A stretch of 64,000 nucleotides of DNA, from positions 248,001 to 312,000 of the forward strand of contig CAWFUJ010000009.1 in NCBI GenBank assembly GCA_963818985.1. Direction: 5' to 3'. Shown here piece after piece: positions 1 to 9,556 of this stretch. The notes under the pieces are model-generated. The model saw nothing but the letters and a program-made list of their open reading frames with translations, searched no databases and had not been told where the DNA came from. The position numbers and the translations under genes are program-made. Source of the DNA: JAFEDN01 sp963818985. Its GTDB lineage: Bacteria; Pseudomonadota; Gammaproteobacteria; Coxiellales; Coxiellaceae. The first letter of the stretch is position 1. Each line of letters opens with the position of its first letter.

Positions 1-34
1 CAGTTTATCTCTAATCTGTCACTTGATCAATTTT

Positions 35-112
35 TTAAACAGAATGTGCACATTCTAAAGCAGACAATTCACTTAATGCTTGGGTATCGTAGAAGGTCTG
101 TAGAATGACCCC
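35..112 (-). pseudogene. C-terminal remnant of a caspase-like protease paralog
   Basis: On the minus strand this stretch encodes about 25 residues ending in DTQALSELSALECAHSV and a TAA stop. It closely matches the last residues of the caspase-like protease encoded at 2959-4638, which end DTQALNELAALLECEHSV. The DNA also matches there, for example ttaatgcttgggtatcgt. Upstream the similarity is lost by about position 110, so only the 3' tip of a second copy remains. A neighbouring stretch (ctaatctgtcacttgat, 12-28) resembles 2757-2773. I infer an old duplication or recombination between copies, with the rest of the paralog lost or replaced by the adjacent ATPase gene region. Confidence 0.6.
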
Positions 113-270
113 TATTGAGGGATATTTTAGGAATGATAATGTTTTGGAAGTGAATGAAAAGACCCCAGAGTTATTCATGCCAAAAAACAAGGACCGTTAT
201 ATTCTGTTAAATGAAAGGAAAAGTTCTGTCCTTATCTCAATACCGCCCGATCTACTTATGTCAATGAGTG

Positions 271-1572
271 TTACTTACATTCAACCAACCAGCTTTCAAT
301 CCCATACAGAGGAATTTCTCGAATGCGTTGAAATTGAGAAAACAAATGCTCTGCAATTTTTAATCCATACGGACTTTCTGGATGTGTTTCTAAATAAAGA
401 TGCAGGCTACGCATACGACCATCCTTTGCAGATTTAACTTCAACCGGAATGACTTTATCTTTTGGGAGAATGACGAAATCAACTTCTGCATTGCTGCCGC
501 GCTTTTCCCGATGCCAGTAATATAATTGTAATTTATTTCTAACATCATGGTAGGCCATGAATTCCTGAGCGACAAACTGCTCAGTAATGGGCCCAATATT
601 TTCTACTTTGATGGGAGTTATCAGCCATTCTCGAGTATTCAACCCTAATAATCTTTGCGCTAAGCCAATATCAAAAAAAAATACTTTAAATTTTCTCTCA
701 TCAACTTCTGCACCCAAGGGTTGAGTGTGGGCAGAAGTATGAAAACAGTAGTGGGCAACACCGGCTTTACTTAATAAGTTTAAGGCTTCTTTTAAGGGTA
801 AACTATGAATTTCTGCCTCAACATGACTGAATTTAAATTTGTTTCCTAATTGCTTTGGGATGGATGAAAATACTTTATTGAGATAGATAATTTGTTTTTC
901 AGTGGCATATTTTTGAAAATCCTGCTGATAGGCTTGCAAGATTTCATCCTGAATTTCCTGACATATTTGCGGGTTCCGTTGTTCAAGCCAAGCGTTAACA
1001 ACAGCTGGCATTCCACCCAACCAAAAATAATTTTTTAAATATTCCAGAATACTCTGGTGAATGACCGGATCGACTTGACCGATTTTAATATACTCCCGTA
1101 AATCCTCTCGACCATGTACAGTCAAAAACTCTGAGAACGACAAGGGAAACAAATACATAAACTGAACGCGTCCAACCGGTACTCCTATTTTCTCTAAGGT
1201 GAAATCAATTAAAGAACCCGCAGTAATGACGTGTAACTCAGGCATTTCCTCTTTAAAATACCGTAGCGCTCTTAGAGCATCAGGGCATTCCTGAACTTCG
1301 TCAAAAAATAACAAAGTTTCTCCAGGGATTATTTTTTGATAGGTGTATAACGACAATTTTTCCAAGAGGGAAGTAATATCTAAGTTCCCTGCAAAAATGT
1401 GATGCGCTTGACGATCTTGTTCAAAATTAATAGTTATAAATTGGGCAAATTGTTTACCAAATTCCTCCACTACCCATGATTTGCCCACTTGACGGGCTCC
1501 TCGTAAAATTAATGGCTTTCTATAGGGGTGATTCCGCCAAAGGTTGAGGTAATGGAGAATATCTCTTTTCAA
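271..1572 (-). CDS. AAA-family ATPase with C-terminal DUF4143 domain
   Basis: A 433-residue protein of the AAA_14/DUF4143 family. Near the N-terminus (residues 24-33) is a Walker A loop, RGARQVGKSW. Walker B lies near residues 88-93 (LLFFDEVQEC). The C-terminal half carries the DUF4143 pattern, including a restriction-endonuclease-like segment with AEVDFVI and PVEVKSA. These proteins are widespread, patchily distributed in bacteria and archaea, and of uncertain role; ATP hydrolysis and nucleic-acid association are presumed. The gene is complete and stands alone, starting at an ATG. Its isolation beside a protease remnant and a U-box-like gene suggests acquisition by transfer (inference). Confidence 0.85.
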   Translation of the reverse strand: MKRDILHYLNLWRNHPYRKPLILRGARQVGKSWVVEEFGKQFAQFITINFEQDRQAHHIFAGNLDITSLLEKLSLYTYQKIIPGETLLFFDEVQECPDALRALRYFKEEMPELHVITAGSLIDFTLEKIGVPVGRVQFMYLFPLSFSEFLTVHGREDLREYIKIGQVDPVIHQSILEYLKNYFWLGGMPAVVNAWLEQRNPQICQEIQDEILQAYQQDFQKYATEKQIIYLNKVFSSIPKQLGNKFKFSHVEAEIHSLPLKEALNLLSKAGVAHYCFHTSAHTQPLGAEVDERKFKVFFFDIGLAQRLLGLNTREWLITPIKVENIGPITEQFVAQEFMAYHDVRNKLQLYYWHREKRGSNAEVDFVILPKDKVIPVEVKSAKDGRMRSLHLYLETHPESPYGLKIAEHLFSQFQRIREIPLYGIESWLVECK

Positions 1573-1707
1573 TTAAATCTTAATCCGTTGATTTAAATTA
1601 TATTATATGAAAATTTACCGAAAGTAAGGGATATTTTCGATAACTTTTTCCGAAAATCAGGGTTATTTTAGTATAGATCTTACTAAAAATCAACCTTCTG
1701 TCCTAGT

Positions 1708-2703
1708 TCATAATGCAGGTTGATGGGTTATGGCCAAAAGGTTTTGTGGTTTTGATTTTCTTACCACTATTCTCTGCGATTCTCTAAAAAAATTAGCGCA
1801 TTGAGCATACATTGTTAAAGCCTTCAAGATTTGCTTTTTTGGCGCCGGGAGATGAGAGATCAACATTTTAAATAAACTCAGGCTACTGACCAAATTCAGA
1901 AATGATTTGGGAGGAATAAGTTCTAGAACAAGGAATGCATAATTAGCTAATAAGCCAATGCACTGCTCCCTCTCAAACTGGGAGTACAATCGGCTGCTGT
2001 AAATCAATAGATCGCCTATTCTGGCTACCTTTTTCTCCACAAAATTCTTAGCTTTTTTGGCTAATTTTTCATCGATAACTAAATTTTTCATATCCAGAAC
2101 ATGTCTTGACATAGGATGAGTCGGTTGTTGATATGGATTGGCTTTCTGTTTTTGCTCGAACCAATACTGTAAAGCGGATAATTCAATTGCCTCGACCTTG
2201 CTATCTTTAGGCCTAATAGGTGTGGTAAATATTTGATCTGTAAGCGGACATTTTAGCTCTTCTGGAATCTGAGAAGAATCAAATCCTAAACCATGGTAGA
2301 GCTGATCATTCTCAGAGTTTAGCACAAAAACTGAAGAGGGTGATTTTTGTTCTTCAAAAAAAGAATTAAATTGGAAACGTAACGTTAATTCATTATATAG
2401 ATCGTTAACCTCAGTTTCAGTTTGAAGAGATAGAAGTCTGGTAAGCGTAGCAGCCATTAAATTTAAGGAATCGGATATGCCTAACAACACCGTTGGGCAG
2501 GCTCTAAAGAATGCTACTGAATATAATATAGTATTTGTGATGATGTGAGAAAAAGTGCTGTAACGCGACTCTGACGTATGTTTAGAATCCGAAAAATTGG
2601 TCGATAAGAGGGGTGAAATGGTGCTAAGGGACGGCCTGTACTGCACTAGAATAGATAATAATCTTGAGATTCTCGATTGAATTTGCGAATTAATTTCTCT
2701 CAT
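1708..2703 (-). CDS. U-box-like domain protein, putative effector
   Basis: A 331-residue protein with no close family that I recognise overall. Residues about 146-222 read like a U-box, the E2-binding fold of ubiquitin ligases. IPEELKCPLTDQIFTTPI matches the canonical start. An Ala-Leu-x-x-Trp-Phe helix motif (ALQYWFEQ) follows, then NP, a Pro/Arg stretch and a final Leu-rich helix. A helical region lies on each side. U-boxes are eukaryotic; Legionella uses them in secreted ubiquitin ligases such as LubX. The start ATG is preceded by a good Shine-Dalgarno (gaggta). An exact CTTAATATT motif lies about 130 nt upstream. Host-directed ubiquitin ligase activity is inference; the domain call rests on visual pattern only. 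Confidence 0.55.
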   Translation of the reverse strand: MREINSQIQSRISRLLSILVQYRPSLSTISPLLSTNFSDSKHTSESRYSTFSHIITNTILYSVAFFRACPTVLLGISDSLNLMAATLTRLLSLQTETEVNDLYNELTLRFQFNSFFEEQKSPSSVFVLNSENDQLYHGLGFDSSQIPEELKCPLTDQIFTTPIRPKDSKVEAIELSALQYWFEQKQKANPYQQPTHPMSRHVLDMKNLVIDEKLAKKAKNFVEKKVARIGDLLIYSSRLYSQFEREQCIGLLANYAFLVLELIPPKSFLNLVSSLSLFKMLISHLPAPKKQILKALTMYAQCANFFRESQRIVVRKSKPQNLLAITHQPAL

Positions 2704-2832
2704 TTTTTTACCTCATTTAATCTTTAGTAGTCATAATGTGTATCGAAAGTGTATCACTAATCTGTCATTTGATAAATTTATTTGTTACATCTAGAGGATT
2801 GTGCCATTAAAATGTGGAGTTATAATTGAACC

Positions 2833-2841
2833 AATATTAAG
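2833..2841 (-). promoter_or_regulatory. Possible PmrA half-site
   Basis: On the minus strand this reads CTTAATATT, identical to the half-site reported for PmrA-controlled Dot/Icm genes in Legionella and Coxiella (cTTAATatT). It lies in the 255-nt gap upstream of the U-box-like gene, about 130 nt from its start codon. There is no second half-site at 11-bp spacing; only a TTTAAT lies nearby. Chance occurrence in AT-rich DNA is quite possible. Confidence 0.25.
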
Positions 2842-2958
2842 AAAAACTGATTAAATGCCAGTATAAATATCAGTCTTTAATCATTTTACTTAAGAACTGT
2901 ATAATATGCCTATATTTTAACAGGATACCCTAGTTATATTAGCTATCTGAAGTTCCAA

Positions 2959-4638
2959 TCAAACGGAATGTTCGCATTCTAATAAAGCTGCCAGTTCATT
3001 TAATGCTTGGGTATCGTTGATGGTCTCTAAAGTGATCCAAGCTGCGAGAATTTGGTTATAAATATATATTCTTTTTAATAATTGTTTTTCTTTTTCTTCT
3101 TCTCGTACCTTCTCCATATCTTGTTCAAATTCTTGGAAATAACTAGAAAATGAATCCATACTATTTTTGATAGCTGTTAATTGATGAGAAGCAGCCCAAT
3201 TTTTAATAATATCATTGCGCTGTTGAAAATAAGTTTGTACATCCGGATCATTATGGGTCATCGACAAATATTGGGCGTATAATGGCTCAAATTGATAAGG
3301 ATAATTAAATAAGTGTTTCGCACTGATTGGCAAATAAAATTCTTTTTCAATCTTGAGTTGTTTATCAGTTAACTTGACTTGTTTATCTTCAATGGCTTTT
3401 TTCCAAACTGGTAAAATAATATTTTGATAGAGATTCATCATGCCTTCCATTTTTGCCATCATCATTTGCTCATGCTCGCTGATGATTTTTTCTTGGTGAT
3501 CAATATACTTTTTCTTTTCAGCCTGAGATAAAGAGAAAAACGTTTGATCATTGGCATACTGTTTAATAATCTGATCCGTATCATCGGAGACAACATTTTT
3601 AAAATTTACAAAATCACTATTTGGCATTTTAGGGATATATTTTTCATAATGACCATAAATTTCATGTATTTTTTCGGCAGAAAAGTTTGGAACTCTCGAT
3701 TTAAAGTCAGGATTTTCAAAAGCATTTGCCCATTGCCATAAATAATAGTCTGAAGTAGTCAGCGGAATATCCACTGTCATATCTTCAAGTAAAGCTTTTT
3801 GATGTGCCTCATACATAGTTTTTGTTGCAGGTCTTATTGGCTGGCCAGAAGGGACACTCACACCGGTATACCATTCTGTGAAATAACGCTCATAGCCTTG
3901 ATAAGTTGGACCATTCGCATTGGCGGTGCAGCCACTGGCATAGTGATCCGGAGGCGCTGAAGTAAATCCGCAGATTTTGCCATTAGCCGTTGGATAATTA
4001 TCTTTTATGGACACAGACATTTGGTGGAAGCCGCCTGAGAAACATTGCGACATCTCAAAAATAATATGTTTAGGATGAATGGTGTCAGTCACTAAAGTGG
4101 TCAATTCATTTTTAGATAAACAGATACGATAAAAATTTTCTTTATCCAGAAAATTATTAATCAATTCACCATTATAATTCCACAAGTTAATGCAGTTATT
4201 TGAATAAGGTTTAGATTTATTTTCCATGAATTCATTGGGCAAACCATGGTCACTGACAAAAATAAACAAATTGTCATTAGGGGTTAAGCTTTGTGCTTGT
4301 TTTCCTAAAAAATAGCTGGACACATTTGCTTTGTTTGCGGTTACATTTTGATTAATTGTACCGGTTAACATGGTATGGATTGTTTTCTGGTTAATGATAT
4401 CGATTTTATGGACATCCAGCATAGGATTTTTAGTAGACTCATTGTTGCCAGCACCGAAATAAATTGAAATATGATTGCGGTATTTTGGTAACAAGTAATC
4501 GAACAAGGCTTTGGTTTGTAAATATTGAGAATAATTATTGAGTCCAGGATTGTCGCCACCAGAAATGATCAGGACCTGATCATCAGCGAAACTGATAGCA
4601 GGAATCAGCATGATCAATAATATAAAAATTTTTCGCAT
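2959..4638 (-). CDS. Exported caspase/legumain-like cysteine protease
   Basis: The start is set at the ATG at 4638, giving about 559 residues. The first residues, MRKIFILLIMLIPAISFADD, form a typical signal peptide ending AISFA, whereas the longer reading frame upstream is translated from a repeat element. Residues about 20-240 look like a caspase-fold peptidase (clan CD): a hydrophobic strand ending in a His dyad motif (FVSDHG), then a strand ending in the Cys motif (EMSQCFSGG). Clan CD proteases cut after Arg, Lys, Asn or Asp. The C-terminal half is helical and Lys/Glu-rich, probably coiled coil. A C-terminal fragment of a second copy lies at 35-112. Export to the periplasm or outside is expected. 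The substrate is unknown. Confidence 0.7.
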   Translation of the reverse strand: MRKIFILLIMLIPAISFADDQVLIISGGDNPGLNNYSQYLQTKALFDYLLPKYRNHISIYFGAGNNESTKNPMLDVHKIDIINQKTIHTMLTGTINQNVTANKANVSSYFLGKQAQSLTPNDNLFIFVSDHGLPNEFMENKSKPYSNNCINLWNYNGELINNFLDKENFYRICLSKNELTTLVTDTIHPKHIIFEMSQCFSGGFHQMSVSIKDNYPTANGKICGFTSAPPDHYASGCTANANGPTYQGYERYFTEWYTGVSVPSGQPIRPATKTMYEAHQKALLEDMTVDIPLTTSDYYLWQWANAFENPDFKSRVPNFSAEKIHEIYGHYEKYIPKMPNSDFVNFKNVVSDDTDQIIKQYANDQTFFSLSQAEKKKYIDHQEKIISEHEQMMMAKMEGMMNLYQNIILPVWKKAIEDKQVKLTDKQLKIEKEFYLPISAKHLFNYPYQFEPLYAQYLSMTHNDPDVQTYFQQRNDIIKNWAASHQLTAIKNSMDSFSSYFQEFEQDMEKVREEEKEKQLLKRIYIYNQILAAWITLETINDTQALNELAALLECEHSV

Positions 4639-4727
4639 AAAAGTTAAATAATTATTTTTTGGTACCCATTCTAACACAGATTCCAGTAAATACTCTTGAG
4701 TTTGTGACTTATCTCTAACACCGACTC

Positions 4728-4889
4728 CGTCAATATTTTCCGTCGCCAGGGAATCGCGGGGCAATCGCAATGGCGCGGCCTGGCAAAGAAAATTGTTTTT
4801 CCGTGCTCGCGAGTACGCTCCGCGCGCAAAAAGCACAATCTTTGCCACCCGCCGACAAAGCTAGCGCCTGGCGGTGGGAAATATTGACG
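4728..4889. repeat. MITE-like palindromic element, copy 1
   Basis: About 160 bp bounded by inverted ends: cgtcaatatt..cgtcgccagg on the left, and cctggcggtgggaaatattgacg on the right. The inner part (aaaattgtttttccgtgctcgcgag, then gcgcgcaaaaagcacaatctttgcca) is the reverse complement of the core of the copy at 17925-18134. It carries no gene. It occupies the gap between the protease gene (minus) and the aas fusion gene (plus), and the long upstream reading frame of the protease is translated from it. The remainder of this 390-nt gap (4639-4727 and 4890-5028) holds AT-rich DNA with presumably divergent promoters, none of which I can place firmly. Confidence 0.75.
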
Positions 4890-5028
4890 AGGTGAGTGGA
4901 AAAATAGAAGTTGATTCAATCAAATTTGCTTATATTTAGTATCTTTTTTGTGGGTAACAATATGCTCTCTTGGTAGAGAGAGGAGAAGTTTGAGGTGGGT
5001 GTGAAATAATTGTACATTATTTAATTTA

Positions 5029-8000
5029 ATGATATTATATGCAAACATGAAGCTTTATAAAATTAAAGGTTTTTTACCTTATCTAATGATAGTTTTTTTT
5101 AATGCCTTTGTCGATTTGGGACATAAGATATTAATTCAAAACACTTTTTATCGATCTTTGCCAGCGGCTGATTTCACTATCATGTCGGCGATCATCAATG
5201 GCATTATCTTATTGCCTTATATACTTTTGTTCACTCCGTCGGGTTTTATCGCCGATTATTTTTCAAAAACCAAGGTGCTGCGGATCACTGCGCTTGCGGC
5301 TATCCCGGTGACTATTCTAATTACCCTCTGTTATTATCTGGGTTTATTCTGGTGGGCCTTTAGCCTCACGCTTTTATTAGCTATCCAAAGTGCCTTCAAT
5401 TCACCAGCCAAATATGGATTTATTAAAGAAATTTTTGGCAAGGATAATATTGCTGAAGCCAACGGTTTAGTCCAAACCACCGCAATTATCTCCATATTAG
5501 CCGGTACTTTCGTCTTCACATTATTATTTACCTTTTTTCTGTCCCATCATGGCATTTCATCAACGGATTTGGTCGATCAGGCTCAATTGTTAAAGACTTT
5601 TGCCCCTGCGGGCTTTCTGCTAATCCTGGCTGCTTCCGCAGAGGCGTGGTTGACTTTTCGTCTTCCAGCCAAACCGCCTGCGAACAGCGATTCCGTTTTT
5701 CATTTCCCTGATTACCTGACCGGCAAAAATCTCCAGAGCAATTTAAAAAGTATTCGCGGCAACCCCGTGATTCTAACTTGTATAATTGGATTAGCTGTTT
5801 TCTGGGCCATTAATCAAGTTTTATTGGCAAGTTATGGAGCTTATCTTAAGGAATTTATACCGGGCAGTGGCGAGCTGTATGCCAATGGAACTTTGGCTAT
5901 TGGCGGCATTGGCATTTTTTTTGGCGCATTGTATGCCGGACGTATCTCTCGAGGCTTTATCGAAACTGGTATTGTTCCTATAGCAGCCATGGGCCTTTGC
6001 ATAGGCTTGCTGCTATTGGCCTATGTCACCAATAAAATTACCATTTTGTTGGTATTTTTTGGCTATGGATTTTTTGGCGGTTTATTAATAGTCCCGCTGA
6101 ATTCATTAATTCAGTTTCATGCTCAGTCTAAAAATTTAGGAACAGTTTTAGCCAGCAATAATTTTGTGCAAAATGTTTTTATGTTGACTTTTTTAATCTT
6201 AACGGTGTTAGGAACTTTCGCCGGCTTTAACGGACGAATTAATTTACTGATCTTATTTGCGATTGCTTTGGTAGGAAGTATTTACGCGTTGAAACGCTTA
6301 CCCCAATCATTCATTCGTTACCTTATTTTTTTCGTAGTTTCCAAATTCTACAAAGTGGATGTTCATGGCTTAAATAATTTACCTTCTACCGGCGGCGTGT
6401 TATTGCTAGGAAATCACACCAGTTATTTGGATTGGGCCATCATGCAAATTGCTTGTCCTCGTCCGATCCACTTTGTTATGGATCGACAGATTTATGAGAT
6501 TTGGTACTTAAAAATATTTTTAAAGGCATTTGGCGCAATTCCAATTTCCCGAGGTGGTAGCAAGGGTGCGATCGAATCTATCCAATCGGTTTTAAAGGCA
6601 GGTAAAGTGATTGCATTATTTCCAGAGGGTTATCTTAGCCGCAACGGTCAATTAGGCACTTTTCAAAAGGGTTTTGAGAAAGCCATTTCAGGTACTGGGG
6701 TAACGACAGTGATTATACCTTTTTATATTCGGGGGTTGTGGGGCAGACCGGTTTCTTACGCCACTTCTCAATATAAAAAAATGACCAAGAGACATAGTCG
6801 AAGAGTCAGTATGAGCTATGGTGCACCACTTTCTTCAGACTCCAGCTCTGCACAAGTGAAGCAAGCTGTTTTCAATTTATCTATCAGCGCCTGGCAACAC
6901 TATACTGATACTTTGAAAAGTATTGCAGTGGAATGGTTAAACCGCGCTAAAAGTGCGGGCAGTACGTTAGCCATTGCGGAATCATCGGGAAAACGTGTCT
7001 CAAATCATCAATTAATCGCCATGGTATGGCACTTATCCCGTCAATTACAGCGTTCATTAAAGAATACTGATCATATCGGTATATTATTACCTCCTGGTAT
7101 TGGGGGTGTGCTGGCCAATTTAAGTATTTGGTCTTTTAATAAAATTGTGGTCAATCTCAACTATACAGCTGGTAAAGATTCAATCTTGCAAGCTTGTGAA
7201 CTAGCGGATATTTCCACGGTCATCACTTCCCGTTTATTTGTCAACCGTTTAATTAAAAAGGGTTTTGCGGCCGAGGACATATTTGCTAATAAAAATATTT
7301 TTTATCTGGAAGACTTATTAAAAAATAGTAAGTTTTCTATTGTACGCCGTTTAATTGCAGTGAAATTATTACCTTTATTTATATTAAAATTATTAATTAT
7401 CACGAGAACTCGTCACCTTCATGATGTTGCAACAATTTTATTTAGCAGCGGCAGCGAGGGCAAACCTAAAGGGGTAGAATTAACTCATCGAAATTTATTA
7501 TGTAATGCCAAACAGGTATCCAGTATTGCAGGCATCGAAAATACCGATGTTATTCTCGGATGTTTACCCCTATTTCATGCTTTTGGCCTCACAGTCAATA
7601 CTATATTGCCTTTAGTGGAAGGCATTCCTTTGGCTTGTCATCCAGATCCTAGAGACGCCGTGGAAATTGGCAAATTAGTCTATAAATATCAGGTGACATT
7701 CATGGCCGCTACTTCAACTTTTCTAAATTTTTATTGCCGAAATAATCGCTTGCATCCGCTATTATTTGAGAGTTTACGCTTAGTGATAGCGGGTGCAGAA
7801 AAACTATCTCCTCAGGTGCGCGAATCTTTTAAACAAAAATTCGGCATTGATGTATTTGAAGGATATGGTGCTACCGAAGTGTCTCCGGTAGCCAGTACCA
7901 ATTTAAAAGATATTATCAATCCCAACGACCTGCACATTCATATTGCTAATAAAACCGGTACGGTCGGTTTGCCCGTTCCAGGAACGTGTTTTAGAGTAGT

Positions 8001-8562
8001 GGATCCTGTGAATTTCCAAGATTTGCCTTGCGGTGAAGAAGGCATGGTGCTGATCGGTGGCCCTCAGGTCATGCGGGGATATTTAAAAAATCCTGAAAAA
8101 ACCGAGCAAGTTTTAATTCGAGATCAGGATGCTAACTGGTACATTAGCGGAGATAAAGGCAAGTTGGATGAAGATGGTTTTTTAACGATTGTCGATCGTT
8201 ATTCTCGTTTTGCAAAAATCGGTGGGGAGATGATCAGCCTTACTGCTGTTGAACAAGCCATTATTGAGATTTTGAATGCTTCTACACCCATTGATTTAGT
8301 GATAGTGGCTTTGCCGGATGAAAGAAAAGGTGAATCTTTAATTTTGCTTTTTCAAGCAGAAATTCCAGCAGCAGAATTATTAGCAAAATTACGAGCCGCT
8401 AAAATGCCTGCAATGATGATACCCAGTGGCGCGTTCTCAGTTTCGGAATTACCTAAATTGGGCAGCGGCAAAAACGATTATGGAACCGCTAAACAATTGG
8501 CGGCAAAATTAATGCTTTCATTATTGGAGATGAACGAATGCGAAAAAACTCAATTAAACTAA
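5029..8562 (+). CDS. aas: LplT-Aas fusion: lysophospholipid flippase, 2-acylglycerophosphoethanolamine acyltransferase, acyl-ACP synthetase
   Basis: A 1177-residue inner-membrane protein joining three activities. Residues 1-420 are a 12-helix major-facilitator transporter resembling LplT, which moves lysophosphatidylethanolamine inward. Residues about 440-640 are a PlsC-type acyltransferase (NHTSYLDW near 460, FPEGYLSR near 533). Residues about 650-1165 are an AMP-forming acyl-ACP synthetase (FSSGSEGKPKG near 802, EGYGATE near 944, SGDKGKLDEDG near 1041). In E. coli these are separate genes, lplT and aas, for phospholipid repair. Such fusions are known in other bacteria. The in-frame ATG at 5047 is an alternative start; neither has a clear ribosome-binding site. 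The 3' end overlaps the lipoprotein gene, so the two are co-transcribed. Confidence 0.9.
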   Translation: MILYANMKLYKIKGFLPYLMIVFFNAFVDLGHKILIQNTFYRSLPAADFTIMSAIINGIILLPYILLFTPSGFIADYFSKTKVLRITALAAIPVTILITLCYYLGLFWWAFSLTLLLAIQSAFNSPAKYGFIKEIFGKDNIAEANGLVQTTAIISILAGTFVFTLLFTFFLSHHGISSTDLVDQAQLLKTFAPAGFLLILAASAEAWLTFRLPAKPPANSDSVFHFPDYLTGKNLQSNLKSIRGNPVILTCIIGLAVFWAINQVLLASYGAYLKEFIPGSGELYANGTLAIGGIGIFFGALYAGRISRGFIETGIVPIAAMGLCIGLLLLAYVTNKITILLVFFGYGFFGGLLIVPLNSLIQFHAQSKNLGTVLASNNFVQNVFMLTFLILTVLGTFAGFNGRINLLILFAIALVGSIYALKRLPQSFIRYLIFFVVSKFYKVDVHGLNNLPSTGGVLLLGNHTSYLDWAIMQIACPRPIHFVMDRQIYEIWYLKIFLKAFGAIPISRGGSKGAIESIQSVLKAGKVIALFPEGYLSRNGQLGTFQKGFEKAISGTGVTTVIIPFYIRGLWGRPVSYATSQYKKMTKRHSRRVSMSYGAPLSSDSSSAQVKQAVFNLSISAWQHYTDTLKSIAVEWLNRAKSAGSTLAIAESSGKRVSNHQLIAMVWHLSRQLQRSLKNTDHIGILLPPGIGGVLANLSIWSFNKIVVNLNYTAGKDSILQACELADISTVITSRLFVNRLIKKGFAAEDIFANKNIFYLEDLLKNSKFSIVRRLIAVKLLPLFILKLLIITRTRHLHDVATILFSSGSEGKPKGVELTHRNLLCNAKQVSSIAGIENTDVILGCLPLFHAFGLTVNTILPLVEGIPLACHPDPRDAVEIGKLVYKYQVTFMAATSTFLNFYCRNNRLHPLLFESLRLVIAGAEKLSPQVRESFKQKFGIDVFEGYGATEVSPVASTNLKDIINPNDLHIHIANKTGTVGLPVPGTCFRVVDPVNFQDLPCGEEGMVLIGGPQVMRGYLKNPEKTEQVLIRDQDANWYISGDKGKLDEDGFLTIVDRYSRFAKIGGEMISLTAVEQAIIEILNASTPIDLVIVALPDERKGESLILLFQAEIPAAELLAKLRAAKMPAMMIPSGAFSVSELPKLGSGKNDYGTAKQLAAKLMLSLLEMNECEKTQLN

Positions 8563-9533
8563 TATTTCTATTATCTGGTTCTTTGTTACTAGCCGGTTGT
8601 CCCGTACCCTATACCAATAAAATTGGAATCAATGATCCCAATATGTCGCCGTTGCCTCACCCCATCAAACGCCAAAAGGCATTGGTTTATATTACCAAAC
8701 CTATGACCACAGTAGATTATTTTTTGGTTGGTGGGATGGCGTCAGAAGGTTCTCCTTACAAAGGTACGGAAATTTATGTACAATCCAATGACAACCCGAC
8801 TCAGTTTTTTTTAAGCCCTGGTGATTTGACAATACCTGATTGCTTTTATACTGCTCCTGGAAAATATACACTTATTTTTCATAATAAGGGAATAAAACCA
8901 GAATATATAAAACAGACAATTGATTTATCGGCAGGCAGAGTTTATTTTTATGGTTTGGAATATACTAATTATTCAGGAGCAGGAGGCGGCTCAATTAAGT
9001 TCGAAACTTTAAATGAAAATCAAGGAAAAAATCTCTTAGATAAAGCTAAAAATAGCAATAATTTTCACCGGGAATGTTTGAACTTTGAAAATTTACCTTC
9101 TAAAGAGGGTTCCCGTCTTTATTATCGATTGACTTTAACAAATCTCAGTAACTCTCATTACCAAGTCTCAGTTCCAGCTTCCGATCCTAGGAATATATAT
9201 AAACCTTATAATCTCCCAAAACGCTATATAATTAGGCTACCCGAAAAAATAATGTCTGATCCAACAGACGAGCTTAAAAGCACGATTATTTTTACCAATC
9301 TAAACAACCAACAACAGACTAAAATTTTATTGAGAATGTCGGTAAAAAAAGGGCTTACATTATCGACTGAAGAATATGGACAAATTATTAACGATCCCGG
9401 CCATGGCTTTTTAGTCAATCGGGCTTGTCATCAATCACTCAAAAAGGATAATGTTTCTTCTTTTCGATGCGAGATGGAAATTGTCTCAGGGAAAAATTCA
9501 TTAGCTGGAGAATCGCAAACCCCAATTCATTAG
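8538..9533 (+). CDS. Hypothetical lipoprotein
   Basis: A 331-residue protein that I do not recognise. It begins MRKNSIKLIFLLSGSLLLAGC: a positively charged start, a hydrophobic stretch and a lipobox (LLAGC) with the lipidated Cys at residue 21, so it should be a membrane-anchored lipoprotein. After Cys there is a Pro-rich linker and then beta-rich sequence with several Gly/Tyr-rich strands. The region around residues 50-130 (ALVYITKP .. GKYTLIFHNKG) is reminiscent of small DUF2846-like lipoprotein domains, but I cannot confirm this. The start overlaps the end of the aas fusion by 25 nt and has a ggagatg ribosome-binding site, suggesting translational coupling and perhaps an envelope role. Confidence 0.75.
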   Translation: MRKNSIKLIFLLSGSLLLAGCPVPYTNKIGINDPNMSPLPHPIKRQKALVYITKPMTTVDYFLVGGMASEGSPYKGTEIYVQSNDNPTQFFLSPGDLTIPDCFYTAPGKYTLIFHNKGIKPEYIKQTIDLSAGRVYFYGLEYTNYSGAGGGSIKFETLNENQGKNLLDKAKNSNNFHRECLNFENLPSKEGSRLYYRLTLTNLSNSHYQVSVPASDPRNIYKPYNLPKRYIIRLPEKIMSDPTDELKSTIIFTNLNNQQQTKILLRMSVKKGLTLSTEEYGQIINDPGHGFLVNRACHQSLKKDNVSSFRCEMEIVSGKNSLAGESQTPIH

Positions 9534-9556
9534 GGTTGATTTCCCTCTCCCGGACC

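Noticed and set aside
105..437. 110-residue plus-strand ORF at the left edge
   Set aside because: Its second half is antisense to the AAA/DUF4143 gene and its first half overlaps the protease remnant. It has no ribosome-binding site. The first 55 residues look somewhat protein-like but cannot be supported.
1633..1657. Hairpin attttcg/cgaaaat upstream of the AAA/DUF4143 gene
   Set aside because: Seven-pair AT-rich stem with an 11-nt loop, likely by chance in AT-rich DNA.
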